Origin: a virus
Length of the DNA stretch: 25,808 bases
IMG/VR virus record: IMGVR_UViG_3300025127_000235
Location: 1-25,808 of that record
Reading direction: 5' to 3' (one strand)
Under the pieces are notes generated by a model. It worked only from the letters and a program-made list of their open reading frames with translations, ran no database searches and was not told the DNA's origin. Within the stretch, counting starts at the first letter, position 1; each line of letters starts with the position of its first letter. The position numbers and the translations under genes are program-made. This document shows positions 12,959-20,166 of the stretch, in pieces.

Positions 12959-13101
12959 GTCCATTCACATTCTAACCATTCATACGGATCTAAATTTGCT
13001 CCAAACAGTTTCTCGGTGTGTTTTGCGGAATCAAGGTAAGCTTGAATGCTTGCCTCCACTTCATCATAGTTTGAATCCTGAGAATGAATCTTCCTTAACA
13101 T
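12943..13101 (-). CDS. Small protein encoded after nrdB (52 aa)
   Basis: ATG at 13101 and stop TAA at 12943-12945, overlapping the nrdB end by 38 nt in another frame. The product starts MLRKIHSQDSNYDEVEASIQ and ends NLDPYEWLECEWTKEGG. GGAGG lies about 12 bases before the ATG. It is acidic and Trp-rich at its end. I believe similar small genes follow nrdB in other T4-like cyanophages, with unknown function. Its position hints at a link to nucleotide reduction or electron delivery, but nothing in the sequence proves it. Confidence 0.7.
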   Translation of the reverse strand: MLRKIHSQDSNYDEVEASIQAYLDSAKHTEKLFGANLDPYEWLECEWTKEGG

Positions 13102-14194
13102 CTTGTTTAATGCCTCCTACGACGTAACTTTCGACTTCTGTTTCTTGTGGTGCAACTTGCAACCCTTTTGAAGAAATCCAGTGTGTTGTCCAAGGTAAAG
13201 GATTATTACGCATTGATATGTCGTAAATTGGTTTTAATCCCACTGCCCTCATTCTTTTGTTCGCAGTCCACTCAACGTATTGTTGAAGTAGTTTCTCATT
13301 GAGACCAATCATAGAACCATCCTTGAACAAATATTCTGCCCAGTATTTCTCCTGATTGACAGCATTTTCAAATGCCTTTTGGAACCATACTTCCTCCTCT
13401 TTGTAGATTTTTTTCATCTCTGGATCATCACCTTCTCTCCAGTTCTTAAGGATACTTTGTGTGATGACTAGATGTTGGTTTTCGTCTCTGGCGATAAGAG
13501 ACACGATCTTTGCCGATCCTTCCATGAGCTTAAGTTCGCCAAAAGCGAACGAGCATGCGAAGGAGACATAGAACCTAATTCCTTCCAAAATGTTGACATT
13601 CGCAACTGCTCGGAAGAGTTTTCTTTTGAGTTCATACCTTGTGTAATCTGATACGTAAGATCCTCTATGTCCATCTTTCCATAAGTTACCGCTATCATAT
13701 TCATGTGCGTCATTTATGAAATCGTCATATGCTTGAGTAACACTTTGTGCTCTCTCCAGAATGCGATCATCTGTGAGAATAGTGTCAAACATACCAGATG
13801 GATTAGAGTAGACATTCTTTATGATATATGTGTAAGAGCGACTATGGATCATCTCCATAAACTCCCATACTTTCATACATCCTTCCAACTCAGGTAGAGA
13901 ACAGTATGGTGCAAATGCCATACCGGGGCCTCTTCCCTGCACAGAATCTAACATTACCTGATACTTCAAGTTAGAAGTAAAGATATGCTTCTGTTCTGGA
14001 CGAAGTGTTTGATAATCACTTCTGTCCTTTTGGAGAGAGACTTCCTCTGGTCTCCAGAAATATCCTAGTTGTTGAGTGGTTAGTTTTTCAAAAACAGGAT
14101 ACTTATAGTTATCATATCTTTGAACTCCAAGTGGTTGCCCAAAGAACATAGGTTGTTTTTTTGTATCAACAACCTGTGAATTAAATACCGTCAT
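13064..14194 (-). CDS. nrdB: Ribonucleotide reductase class Ia, beta subunit
   Basis: From the ATG at 14194 the protein is 376 aa, the length of E. coli NrdB. It provides the di-iron centre and the tyrosyl radical. Iron ligands are D83, E114, H117, E204, E238 and H241; the radical Tyr is Y121 in IHSRSY. All agree within one residue with E. coli numbering. The C-terminus SGFKL matches the tail that docks on NrdA. An in-frame GTG at 14254 would add 20 residues and overlap nrdA; T4 and E. coli NrdB both begin close to MTVFN, so I prefer 14194. It lies 40 bp after nrdA and supplies dNTPs for phage replication. Confidence 0.95.
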   Translation of the reverse strand: MTVFNSQVVDTKKQPMFFGQPLGVQRYDNYKYPVFEKLTTQQLGYFWRPEEVSLQKDRSDYQTLRPEQKHIFTSNLKYQVMLDSVQGRGPGMAFAPYCSLPELEGCMKVWEFMEMIHSRSYTYIIKNVYSNPSGMFDTILTDDRILERAQSVTQAYDDFINDAHEYDSGNLWKDGHRGSYVSDYTRYELKRKLFRAVANVNILEGIRFYVSFACSFAFGELKLMEGSAKIVSLIARDENQHLVITQSILKNWREGDDPEMKKIYKEEEVWFQKAFENAVNQEKYWAEYLFKDGSMIGLNEKLLQQYVEWTANKRMRAVGLKPIYDISMRNNPLPWTTHWISSKGLQVAPQETEVESYVVGGIKQDVKEDSFSGFKL

Positions 14195-14234
14195 CTCAGT
14201 GACTGGTTTTGATTTTGTTGTTTCCACGTTAGTC

Positions 14235-16532
14235 TTAAATTTTACAAGACTCACAATCTTCTTCCTCCTCGATAAGTATACTAGAAACTAATTCATCAAG
14301 GTTAGGTTTGTCTTCCTCAACCTCATCTGTTTTGATATCATAAGTGTTCTGATAGTAACTAGTCTTCCAACCATACTTGTAGGTGGTAAGAAGATCTTGT
14401 GCCATCACAGAAACTGGTACTTCATTGTCTGGATAGTGTTCTGGGTTGTAACTCCAGTTGCCGGAAATCGCTTGATCAAAGAACTTTTGCATAACTGCAA
14501 CGACGTTGATATAACCCTTATTGGATTCCATATCCCATAAGAGTGTATAATTATTTTTTAAGTATTGATATCCGGGTACTATCTGTTTCAAAGGCCCCTT
14601 TTTCGACTTTTTAATGGACAGGTATCCTCTAGGTGGTTCAATTCCATTTGTGGCATTAGACACAACGGAACTGCTCTCCGATGGCATCTGTGCGGACAAC
14701 GTTGAGTTCCTGACTCCGTATTCCTTGACAAGTACCCTAAGAGAATCCCAATCATATTTTAGGTCATTTGAAACAATTTCATTCACGTCCTGCTTATATG
14801 TATCAATCGGAAGAATTCCATTTCCGTATTTGGTTCTGTCTGAGTATTTACACGCACCCTTTTCTTTTGCAAGGTCAACTGTGGACTTAATTAAGTAATA
14901 CTGAAACGCTTCAGTAAGGTCATGAATCAACTGCCATGCTTCCTTATCCTCATATTTTACACCGTTCTTAGCAAGGTAATGTGCAAGTCCTATGTAACCT
15001 ATACCAAGCGAACGACGGGCCTTTGTGGCGAGTTCTGCTGCTCTGACGGGATAATGTTGGAAATCAATAAGTTCATCAAGACTCCGAACGCTAAGATCGC
15101 ACAGAACTTCGAGATCGGATAGATCACGTATCTTACCGATATTAACAGCACTAAGAATGCAGAGAGCAATTTCACCACTTTCATCATCAATATGTTGGAT
15201 AGGTTTGGTTGGTAATGTGATTTCCTGACATAAGTTACTCATCTCCACCTTGTCAATGAATGATGAATGACTATTACAGTGATCAATATTCATCAAGTAT
15301 AATCTACCAGTTTCTGCTCTTTCTTTCAAGAGGGCAAGTATAAGTTCTTGTGCACCTATAGTAGTCTTAGGAATAGACTCATCATTCTCATACCCTACAT
15401 ACAATTCATCAAAAGACTCTGTGCCGAAACTCTCATAAAGGTTTGGAACATCATGGGGAGAGAAAAGTGTAATCTCTTTATTCTGAATAAACCTTTCATA
15501 AAATATTTTTGATAATTGAATACTATAATCTAACTTACGAACTCGGTTATCTTCTGTACCTTTGTTGTTTTTAAGAACAATTATGTCTTGGATTTCTTGG
15601 TGCCAGATCGGAAAGTGGACAGTCGCTGATCCCCCTCTAATGCCATTTTGAGTACAACATCTGACAGTTGCCTCAAATTTCTTGAGGAACGGTACAACAC
15701 CTGTGTGTTGAACTTCACCACCCCTGATTTTAGCGTTGATCCCACGGATTCGACCTGCGTTGATACCGATGCCAGCCCTTTGTGCGACATAACGACCAAT
15801 GGCCATATCACTACTAAAAATACTATCCAAGGTGTCGTCAGCATCAACCAGAACGCAAGACGCAAATTGCCGAATAGGTGTTCTAACCCCTGCCATGATT
15901 GGTGTTGGGATGTTGAGTTTGTGTTTACTGATTGCGTCATAGTACTTTTTAACGTAGTCTAGTCTGTTTTCTTGTGGATATTTAGAGAATATGGTTGCAG
16001 CGATCAAGAGATACATGAACTGTGGTGATTCATAAACTTGATTACTACTTCTATCTTGAACCAAGTATTTGTCAACAACTTGTCTTAGACCTGCATAGGT
16101 AAACAAATAATCACGATCATGATCAATAAACGATTCTAATTTGGTGAACTCCTCCTCTGTATAGAGATTAAGTATCTCTGGATCATATACACCTTTCTCA
16201 ATACAACTTTTTACATGCGAAAAAACTGTAGGTAAATCATGTAGTCTTTGAAAGACTTGTTTTCTTACAGAGTAAAGTAATAGTCTCGCTGCTACAAATT
16301 GATAGTTTGGACACTCCAAGTCTATCAAGTCGGATGCACTACGAATGAGTATCTCTTGTATCTCTGCGGTGCTTATACCATCATAGAATTGGATTCCTGA
16401 CTGAATCTCTACTTGACTAGCAGAGACTCCTGCAAGACCCTTACATGCCTCTTCACACATGACATGCATCTTTTCAAGGTTAAGAGGTTCAATTGAACCG
16501 TTTCTTTTCTTTACCTTAGTTCCGTTGCTCAT
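14235..16532 (-). CDS. nrdA: Ribonucleotide reductase class Ia, alpha subunit
   Basis: This 765-aa catalytic subunit reduces ribonucleotides to deoxyribonucleotides. An ATP-cone lies at about 5-95. Active-site Cys are C226 in FASCVL, C435 in NLCQEI (thiyl radical site, with E437) and C458 in GEIALC. The radical-path Tyr pair is in SYYQNTYD, and the C-terminal CESCKI carries the redox pair that regenerates the active site. All parts expected of a working enzyme are present. The ATG overlaps the primase stop (ATGA), so primase, nrdA and nrdB form one transcript. Unlike E. coli CESGACKI, the tail pair is spaced CxxC. Confidence 0.97.
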   Translation of the reverse strand: MSNGTKVKKRNGSIEPLNLEKMHVMCEEACKGLAGVSASQVEIQSGIQFYDGISTAEIQEILIRSASDLIDLECPNYQFVAARLLLYSVRKQVFQRLHDLPTVFSHVKSCIEKGVYDPEILNLYTEEEFTKLESFIDHDRDYLFTYAGLRQVVDKYLVQDRSSNQVYESPQFMYLLIAATIFSKYPQENRLDYVKKYYDAISKHKLNIPTPIMAGVRTPIRQFASCVLVDADDTLDSIFSSDMAIGRYVAQRAGIGINAGRIRGINAKIRGGEVQHTGVVPFLKKFEATVRCCTQNGIRGGSATVHFPIWHQEIQDIIVLKNNKGTEDNRVRKLDYSIQLSKIFYERFIQNKEITLFSPHDVPNLYESFGTESFDELYVGYENDESIPKTTIGAQELILALLKERAETGRLYLMNIDHCNSHSSFIDKVEMSNLCQEITLPTKPIQHIDDESGEIALCILSAVNIGKIRDLSDLEVLCDLSVRSLDELIDFQHYPVRAAELATKARRSLGIGYIGLAHYLAKNGVKYEDKEAWQLIHDLTEAFQYYLIKSTVDLAKEKGACKYSDRTKYGNGILPIDTYKQDVNEIVSNDLKYDWDSLRVLVKEYGVRNSTLSAQMPSESSSVVSNATNGIEPPRGYLSIKKSKKGPLKQIVPGYQYLKNNYTLLWDMESNKGYINVVAVMQKFFDQAISGNWSYNPEHYPDNEVPVSVMAQDLLTTYKYGWKTSYYQNTYDIKTDEVEEDKPNLDELVSSILIEEEEDCESCKI

Positions 16533-17500
16533 ACTTTCTTCCAGTTATTGAATTTAATTTTTGCTTTAAGTCCAGAATACACATTTGATTCTAACACGCT
16601 AGACACATCCTGTCCAGCATTTATCATGTCATTCACATCTTTCTCCTTAATAGAGGAAGGCCAAATGACTACCTTATCTCCTCGACTGATGGTTTTGTCG
16701 ATTCGTTTGATGATTTCTCTGTTGCGAGGTTCATTATCAAAAACCCAAATATAATCGCTCCAACCAAACGACCCAATATCAAGATCGGAACCGCACATAG
16801 CAACCGAGTTTTCCACGAAGGTGGAATCGAAAGGGCCTTCCAGAATGTAAATTGGTTTTTTCTTGTCAATTTTATCAAGTCCATAAATTTTGGGAGCGTC
16901 TTCATCAAGCATCACAGTGATATATTTAACATTATTCGGGCCTAGACTTCTGCCTTGAAAACCGATTATGTTTTTATCCTCATCATACAATGGTATAATG
17001 ATTCTACTTTCATCTCTGCCAACATCATGAAACGTATATTTTTTAGTGTTTACCCATTCTCTAAACTTTGCAGCAAAGAAAAAACGAGTAGGGTCTAATC
17101 CCCTTCTCTTAAGGTATTCTTTTGCAATCGGAACCTCCGATGCCCTTGGTATATCTAACTTCTGACTGAATACAGGTTTCTTGAATTCAAACTTTGGTTC
17201 TTCGTAGATAGACCCTTTACCAGTATTACGCTCTTTGAACTTCTCAAAGATATACTGTTTGTAAAGAACAGGGTCTAAAGTTTTAATAAAATTACTAAAT
17301 GTTGAGGAAGTACCACAGTTGTGACATTTAAAGTTCATGTCTGCCTTTACTGGATAGATATATCCTCTTGCCTTGTTCTTATGTTTTTGTGAGTCACCAC
17401 AAACGGGACAACGAAAGTTGTAAAGGTCTGCCTTAACTCTTTTAAACTTTTGTAGTCTTGAGGATACAAGTCCGATATACTTGGAATCAATTATATCCAT
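16529..17500 (-). CDS. 61: DNA primase, T4 gp61 type
   Basis: This 323-aa protein has the T4-like primase layout. An N-terminal zinc ribbon has C31 and C34 (RCPVCGD) and C59 and C62 (KCHNCG). A TOPRIM-type catalytic region shows SRIIIPLYDE, PIYILEGPFDSTFV with its conserved Glu, and VFDNEPRN with the metal-binding Asp. It makes RNA primers for lagging-strand synthesis, together with the gp41-type helicase encoded elsewhere. The start codon overlaps the upstream gene stop (TAATG). It lies upstream of nrdA in the same unit and so is expressed with dNTP supply. Confidence 0.93.
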   Translation of the reverse strand: MDIIDSKYIGLVSSRLQKFKRVKADLYNFRCPVCGDSQKHKNKARGYIYPVKADMNFKCHNCGTSSTFSNFIKTLDPVLYKQYIFEKFKERNTGKGSIYEEPKFEFKKPVFSQKLDIPRASEVPIAKEYLKRRGLDPTRFFFAAKFREWVNTKKYTFHDVGRDESRIIIPLYDEDKNIIGFQGRSLGPNNVKYITVMLDEDAPKIYGLDKIDKKKPIYILEGPFDSTFVENSVAMCGSDLDIGSFGWSDYIWVFDNEPRNREIIKRIDKTISRGDKVVIWPSSIKEKDVNDMINAGQDVSSVLESNVYSGLKAKIKFNNWKKV

Positions 17501-17973
17501 TATTCACCTAAAGTATGCACTACTGGTTTCTCATACAACAAAATCTTATACAACCAATGATCCTCTGCACAAGACACTGGTTTGAATTCTTCCTCTGGAT
17601 TGAATCCTTTATATCTCTTTGCCTGATTGATTACGATTGATCCGCTTTCACCCGATGTAGATCTATGATATGTGTTCTTAGGAATAATTAATGCTCCACT
17701 CTGTACATTTAAGTGTACTATATGATATGGATATTTCCAAGCATTGTTAACTAATTCAAAGGTTCTTTGCCCTGAGACAACTCTATTATAATCATCTTGG
17801 AATTCATGCTTGTAGAATTGTTTTGCCCCCACAGCGTCATCTGGTGGGGATACAGCAGGGCCTGAATGAACTACAAGGTCAGATGCGTTCGATTCTTCAA
17901 CTGATATATCATAAAAAATAACATCTTGCGTTTCACGGAACACACGATGTTTTTTAAATTGAACGTCACTCAT
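17500..17973 (-). CDS. Conserved phage protein, possibly cupin-like (157 aa)
   Basis: The product is a beta-rich protein. A central segment reads VHLNVQSGALIIPKNTYHRS with a following GSIVINQAKR, resembling the paired strands of a cupin barrel (G-x-hydrophobic-P-x-x-x-x-H). H113, and H95 and H98 nearby, could bind metal, but a full cupin motif is not visible. It is the first gene of the primase-nrdAB unit, immediately behind a consensus sigma-70 promoter and an RNA hairpin. I recall similar proteins in T4-like cyanophages. A role in early infection is inferred from position only. Confidence 0.7.
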   Translation of the reverse strand: MSDVQFKKHRVFRETQDVIFYDISVEESNASDLVVHSGPAVSPPDDAVGAKQFYKHEFQDDYNRVVSGQRTFELVNNAWKYPYHIVHLNVQSGALIIPKNTYHRSTSGESGSIVINQAKRYKGFNPEEEFKPVSCAEDHWLYKILLYEKPVVHTLGE

Positions 17974-17974
17974 T

Positions 17975-17994
17975 ACAAAATATTTCTATTTTGT
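17975..17994 (-). promoter_or_regulatory. GAAA-loop hairpin at the start codon of the replication unit
   Basis: On the minus strand ACAAAATA, a GAAA tetraloop and TATTTTGT form a perfect 8-bp stem ending one base before the ATG at 17973. The predicted transcript start from the adjacent promoter is near 17992, so the mRNA would begin with or inside this stem. No Shine-Dalgarno sequence is present. The stem is A/U-rich and also contains the upstream gene's stop codon. Confidence 0.55.
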
Positions 17995-18372
17995 CTGTAT
18001 TATACCTGATTGTGGTGGTGCTGTCAACGCACTTCTTAAAAATCTTTGTCCTATTGGTGATACTACGAAACTTATGATAGTTAAAGAACCTGCGATTGTC
18101 CACATCTTCTTCTCTATTGTTCTTAGACGATTATCTACAAGCATTATATCTCTCTCACATCCTTTCTTGATATCTGTTGCATGACGATCTAATTTCTGAT
18201 CTACTTGTTCAATCTTTTCAAATAATACTGCATCTATACGATCTTGTTTATCTAACTTCTCATTATGAACCGCAAGAAGTTCACCCATCTTCACAGAGTT
18301 TTCCTGTAAAGACTGAACTACTTTCTCAAGTCTTTCTAATATCGCTGCATTAACACTTTTGTTGTCATCCAT
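17986..18372 (-). CDS. Coiled-coil protein with C-terminal membrane helix (128 aa)
   Basis: Residues 1-90 form a long helical, coiled-coil-like region with hydrophobic heptads (ILERLEKVVQSLQENSVKMG, FEKIEQVDQKLDRHATDIKK). A membrane helix follows (MWTIAGSLTIISFVVSPIG, about 90-108) and a short tail. The layout resembles XhlA-type membrane-anchored lysis accessory proteins, which is only a topology match. The gene overlaps the next upstream one by 8 nt. Its last codons (SALTAPPQSGIIQTK) also contain a perfect sigma-70 promoter for the following unit, so this DNA serves two functions. Confidence 0.75.
   Translation of the reverse strand: MDDNKSVNAAILERLEKVVQSLQENSVKMGELLAVHNEKLDKQDRIDAVLFEKIEQVDQKLDRHATDIKKGCERDIMLVDNRLRTIEKKMWTIAGSLTIISFVVSPIGQRFLRSALTAPPQSGIIQTK
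17999..18027 (-). promoter_or_regulatory. Perfect-consensus sigma-70 promoter for the primase-nrdAB unit
   Basis: Reading leftward: TTGACA (18027-18022), a 17-bp spacer and TATAAT (18004-17999), all twelve bases as in the consensus. It lies inside the 3' end of the coiled-coil membrane gene and about 26 bp before the ATG at 17973. The expected start is close to 17992. Confidence 0.85.
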
Positions 18373-18556
18373 TTTTCTTATTTGCTAACCACATCTTTCG
18401 TGATCCATGTCCACCATAGATATATTTCTTTTTCTTTTTCTTCATAGGAGGATCATCTCCTGCTTCAATGGTACCAGCAATCTTGCCACCACCCACGTTA
18501 TTTGTAGGTACAGCAGCGACTGTCTCTTCAGACATAAATTGCTTAAAAGTTTTCAT
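18365..18556 (-). CDS. Small basic protein with capsid-targeting-like N-terminus (63 aa)
   Basis: The ATG at 18556 overlaps the previous stop (ATGA), so I chose it over an ATG at 18580. The product starts MKTFKQFMSEETVAAVPTNN, passes a Gly-rich and acidic stretch, then a run of six Lys (MKKKKKKYIYGG) and a basic tail. The first ten residues resemble the capsid-targeting sequence of T4 internal proteins (IPIII starts MKTYQEFIAE), which ends at a prohead-protease site of the (L/I)xE type. FMSE fits loosely. It may be a small DNA-binding protein packaged in the head. No family recognised beyond this. Confidence 0.65.
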   Translation of the reverse strand: MKTFKQFMSEETVAAVPTNNVGGGKIAGTIEAGDDPPMKKKKKKYIYGGHGSRKMWLANKKNG

Positions 18557-18924
18557 ATTGATCCAAGTTCTGATATGCAATAATCATCTTGTGGTATACC
18601 ATGTACATGCGATTTAGGGTATTCCGGTATTCTTCTTAAGAAGATAAGGAAACTTTTGACCGCAGGCCATAGGTCTTCTTCTAAATTATAAAACAAAAGG
18701 GGTGTTGCTGCGTCATCAAAAACATTGAACAATACTGTTAAGTGGTTCAATATCAAATGAGTCTTCAGTACCCCAGTGTTTTTATATCTTTTGAGAAGTC
18801 TTTTTACATATTTGATTCGCTTTAAATCATCCTCAAAGTCATCTTTGGTAAGTGCATGTGGATTGTTGTAAAATTTTATAGCAAATAACAAATAGTTATC
18901 TTCATTCAATTCATCAAATCTCAT
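18553..18924 (-). CDS. Conserved cyanophage protein, helical (123 aa)
   Basis: The product is mainly helical: MRFDELNEDNYLLFAIKFYN, then DFEDDLKRIKYVKRLLKRYK, then LKTHLILNHLTVLFNVFDDA, and LWPAVKSFLIFLRRIPEYPK. There are no clear catalytic motifs. I am confident that T4-like cyanophages carry close relatives of this length, but I know no experimentally proven function. A CATAAATA motif lies 21 bp before its ATG. It overlaps the small basic protein gene by 4 nt. Confidence 0.8.
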   Translation of the reverse strand: MRFDELNEDNYLLFAIKFYNNPHALTKDDFEDDLKRIKYVKRLLKRYKNTGVLKTHLILNHLTVLFNVFDDAATPLLFYNLEEDLWPAVKSFLIFLRRIPEYPKSHVHGIPQDDYCISELGSI

Positions 18925-18944
18925 ATGTTTTAATCATACTGCAA

Positions 18945-18952
18945 TATTTATG
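18945..18952 (-). promoter_or_regulatory. Putative late promoter (CATAAATA)
   Basis: CATAAATA reads leftward 21 bp before the ATG at 18924 and overlaps the end of the SWM-repeat-like gene. It differs from TATAAATA at one base. Confidence 0.5.
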
Positions 18953-19520
18953 CAGCAACAGTCAATGTTCCAGCAGCAGTTCCGATTGCAACTGAACTAG
19001 TAATTGTAGCATTGGTGTTTGTACCTTCATCCTTTATAGTTCCACCATTTAATGAAACTGGGTTGGCAACAACCTTTAGAACATCATTTGCGTTTGTTGC
19101 AGCATTGTTAGCAGCAATTACCTTTCTGAATGTAAGTTCGTTTGTACCTGATCCAGACAAGTAATCACATGTGATGTTTCTTGAAGATGATGTATTGTTA
19201 GTTACTAAGAACTGTGGAGTACCTGTTACAGTAACTGCCTCGTTAAATCTAACTAACATATCAATGTTACCACCATCTGACTTATCAAACGCTGTAGATT
19301 TAAACTCTACATCTGTGATGTCAGCAGCACCTAGACTTGTTGTTAGATCACCAATTGCAACCAGAACCTCTGGTGTTGCACTTGTATTATCGTTTCCACT
19401 GAAAGCAGAACCAGCTTCTAGAACCCATCCACTTGTATTAGCGAACACGAGTTTCTTCTCCGCGTCGGTCAGAAACTTGGGTTTTGACTCGTCTGCGTCA
19501 GTTGCTCCCCATGAAGACAT
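18948..19520 (-). CDS. Virion-type protein with SWM/Ig-like repeat domain (190 aa)
   Basis: An N-terminal stretch (MSSWGATDADESKPKFLTDA) leads into a beta-rich domain. The part ADITDVEFKSTAFDKSDGGN, then MLVRFNEAVTVTGTPQFLVT, resembles the Ig-like repeats of cyanobacterial surface proteins such as SwmB. The C-terminus is Ala/Thr/Val-rich and ends AAGTLTVAA. The protein is probably displayed on the virion. It is expressed from a perfect TATAAATA promoter 28 bp upstream, in keeping with a structural role. I cannot place it in a specific virion part. Confidence 0.8.
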   Translation of the reverse strand: MSSWGATDADESKPKFLTDAEKKLVFANTSGWVLEAGSAFSGNDNTSATPEVLVAIGDLTTSLGAADITDVEFKSTAFDKSDGGNIDMLVRFNEAVTVTGTPQFLVTNNTSSSRNITCDYLSGSGTNELTFRKVIAANNAATNANDVLKVVANPVSLNGGTIKDEGTNTNATITSSVAIGTAAGTLTVAA

Positions 19521-19548
19521 GTTTTTTTACCTATAATCTTTATAGTGA

Positions 19549-19556
19549 TATTTATA
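19549..19556 (-). promoter_or_regulatory. T4-type late promoter (perfect TATAAATA)
   Basis: TATAAATA reads leftward 28 bp before the ATG at 19520, in the 49-bp gap upstream. A second AT-rich stretch (CTATAAAG) lies 6-13 bp nearer the gene. Confidence 0.65.
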
Positions 19557-19569
19557 AAAATATAGATTA

Positions 19570-19764
19570 TTAACGTGCTTTTATAGCAGTTTCTACTTGG
19601 GCGAGTAATTTATCATCCATATCAGTCTTTGTTAATTTGACTGCCTTCTTAAGAATTACGAGACAAACATCAATTAGTTTTTCTCCTAGTTCTTCGTTTT
19701 CTGGAATCTTGTTGACTGCATCTGAAATAATTTTTGATGCGAATGGTAATAGAAAAGAGAGCAT
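19570..19764 (-). CDS. Small helical protein (64 aa)
   Basis: MLSFLLPFASKIISDAVNKI forms an amphipathic or membrane-associating start. ENEELGEKLIDVCLVILKKA and LTKTDMDDKLLAQVETAIKA follow. It is helical, with Lys and Asp alternating. No family recognised. It is preceded by a 30-bp gap with a TATATATAG stretch and lies between the DUF3008-like gene and the SWM-repeat-like gene. Confidence 0.6.
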   Translation of the reverse strand: MLSFLLPFASKIISDAVNKIPENEELGEKLIDVCLVILKKAVKLTKTDMDDKLLAQVETAIKAR

Positions 19765-19794
19765 ATTATTAGGTTGAACTCACTCTATATATAA

Positions 19795-20166
19795 TCAATC
19801 GTACTTTTTTTTGCCTCCGACGATTCGACCAGTTCCTTTTTTGTCGTAGAATTTAACACCGTGCTTCTTGGTGTCGGAATATAGTCTATCGGATTCTTTC
19901 TTTTTGTCTCTTGCTCTATCCTTCGCATCCCTTATACGTCTTTGCATTTCGGGAAATGAAATCTTACGGTCTAACTTGAGTTCTTCTGAAGTAACTTTCT
20001 TCTCAGGTAGACCTTTGTGTTTGGTTGAAGCAAACTTCTTTACATCAGTTTTCTTCATATCCTCAGCTGCTTTCGCAGTCTCAGGAGTGGTAGGTGCTTG
20101 TTCGCCTTTTTGAATGGCACGAACAATTCCAAAGAACCTTTGTTGTTTTTTAGACAGTGCGGGCAT
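19795..20166 (-). CDS. DUF3008-like basic protein (123 aa)
   Basis: The product begins MPALSKKQQRFFGIVRAIQK, then has KKTDVKKFASTKHKGLPEKK, which matches what I remember of the DUF3008 family (a short Lys-rich module with an F-AS-T-KHKGLP signature). The remainder is highly basic and helical (RIRDAKDRARDKKKESDRLY). DUF3008 proteins are found in phages and bacteria without known function; the charge suggests nucleic acid contact. The start codon overlaps the stop of the 763-aa gene (TAATG). Confidence 0.8.
   Translation of the reverse strand: MPALSKKQQRFFGIVRAIQKGEQAPTTPETAKAAEDMKKTDVKKFASTKHKGLPEKKVTSEELKLDRKISFPEMQRRIRDAKDRARDKKKESDRLYSDTKKHGVKFYDKKGTGRIVGGKKKYD

Noticed and set aside
15980-15990. 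CTAAATA within nrdA as a late promoter
   Set aside because: It lies mid-gene with no gene start within a useful distance; chance match in AT-rich DNA.
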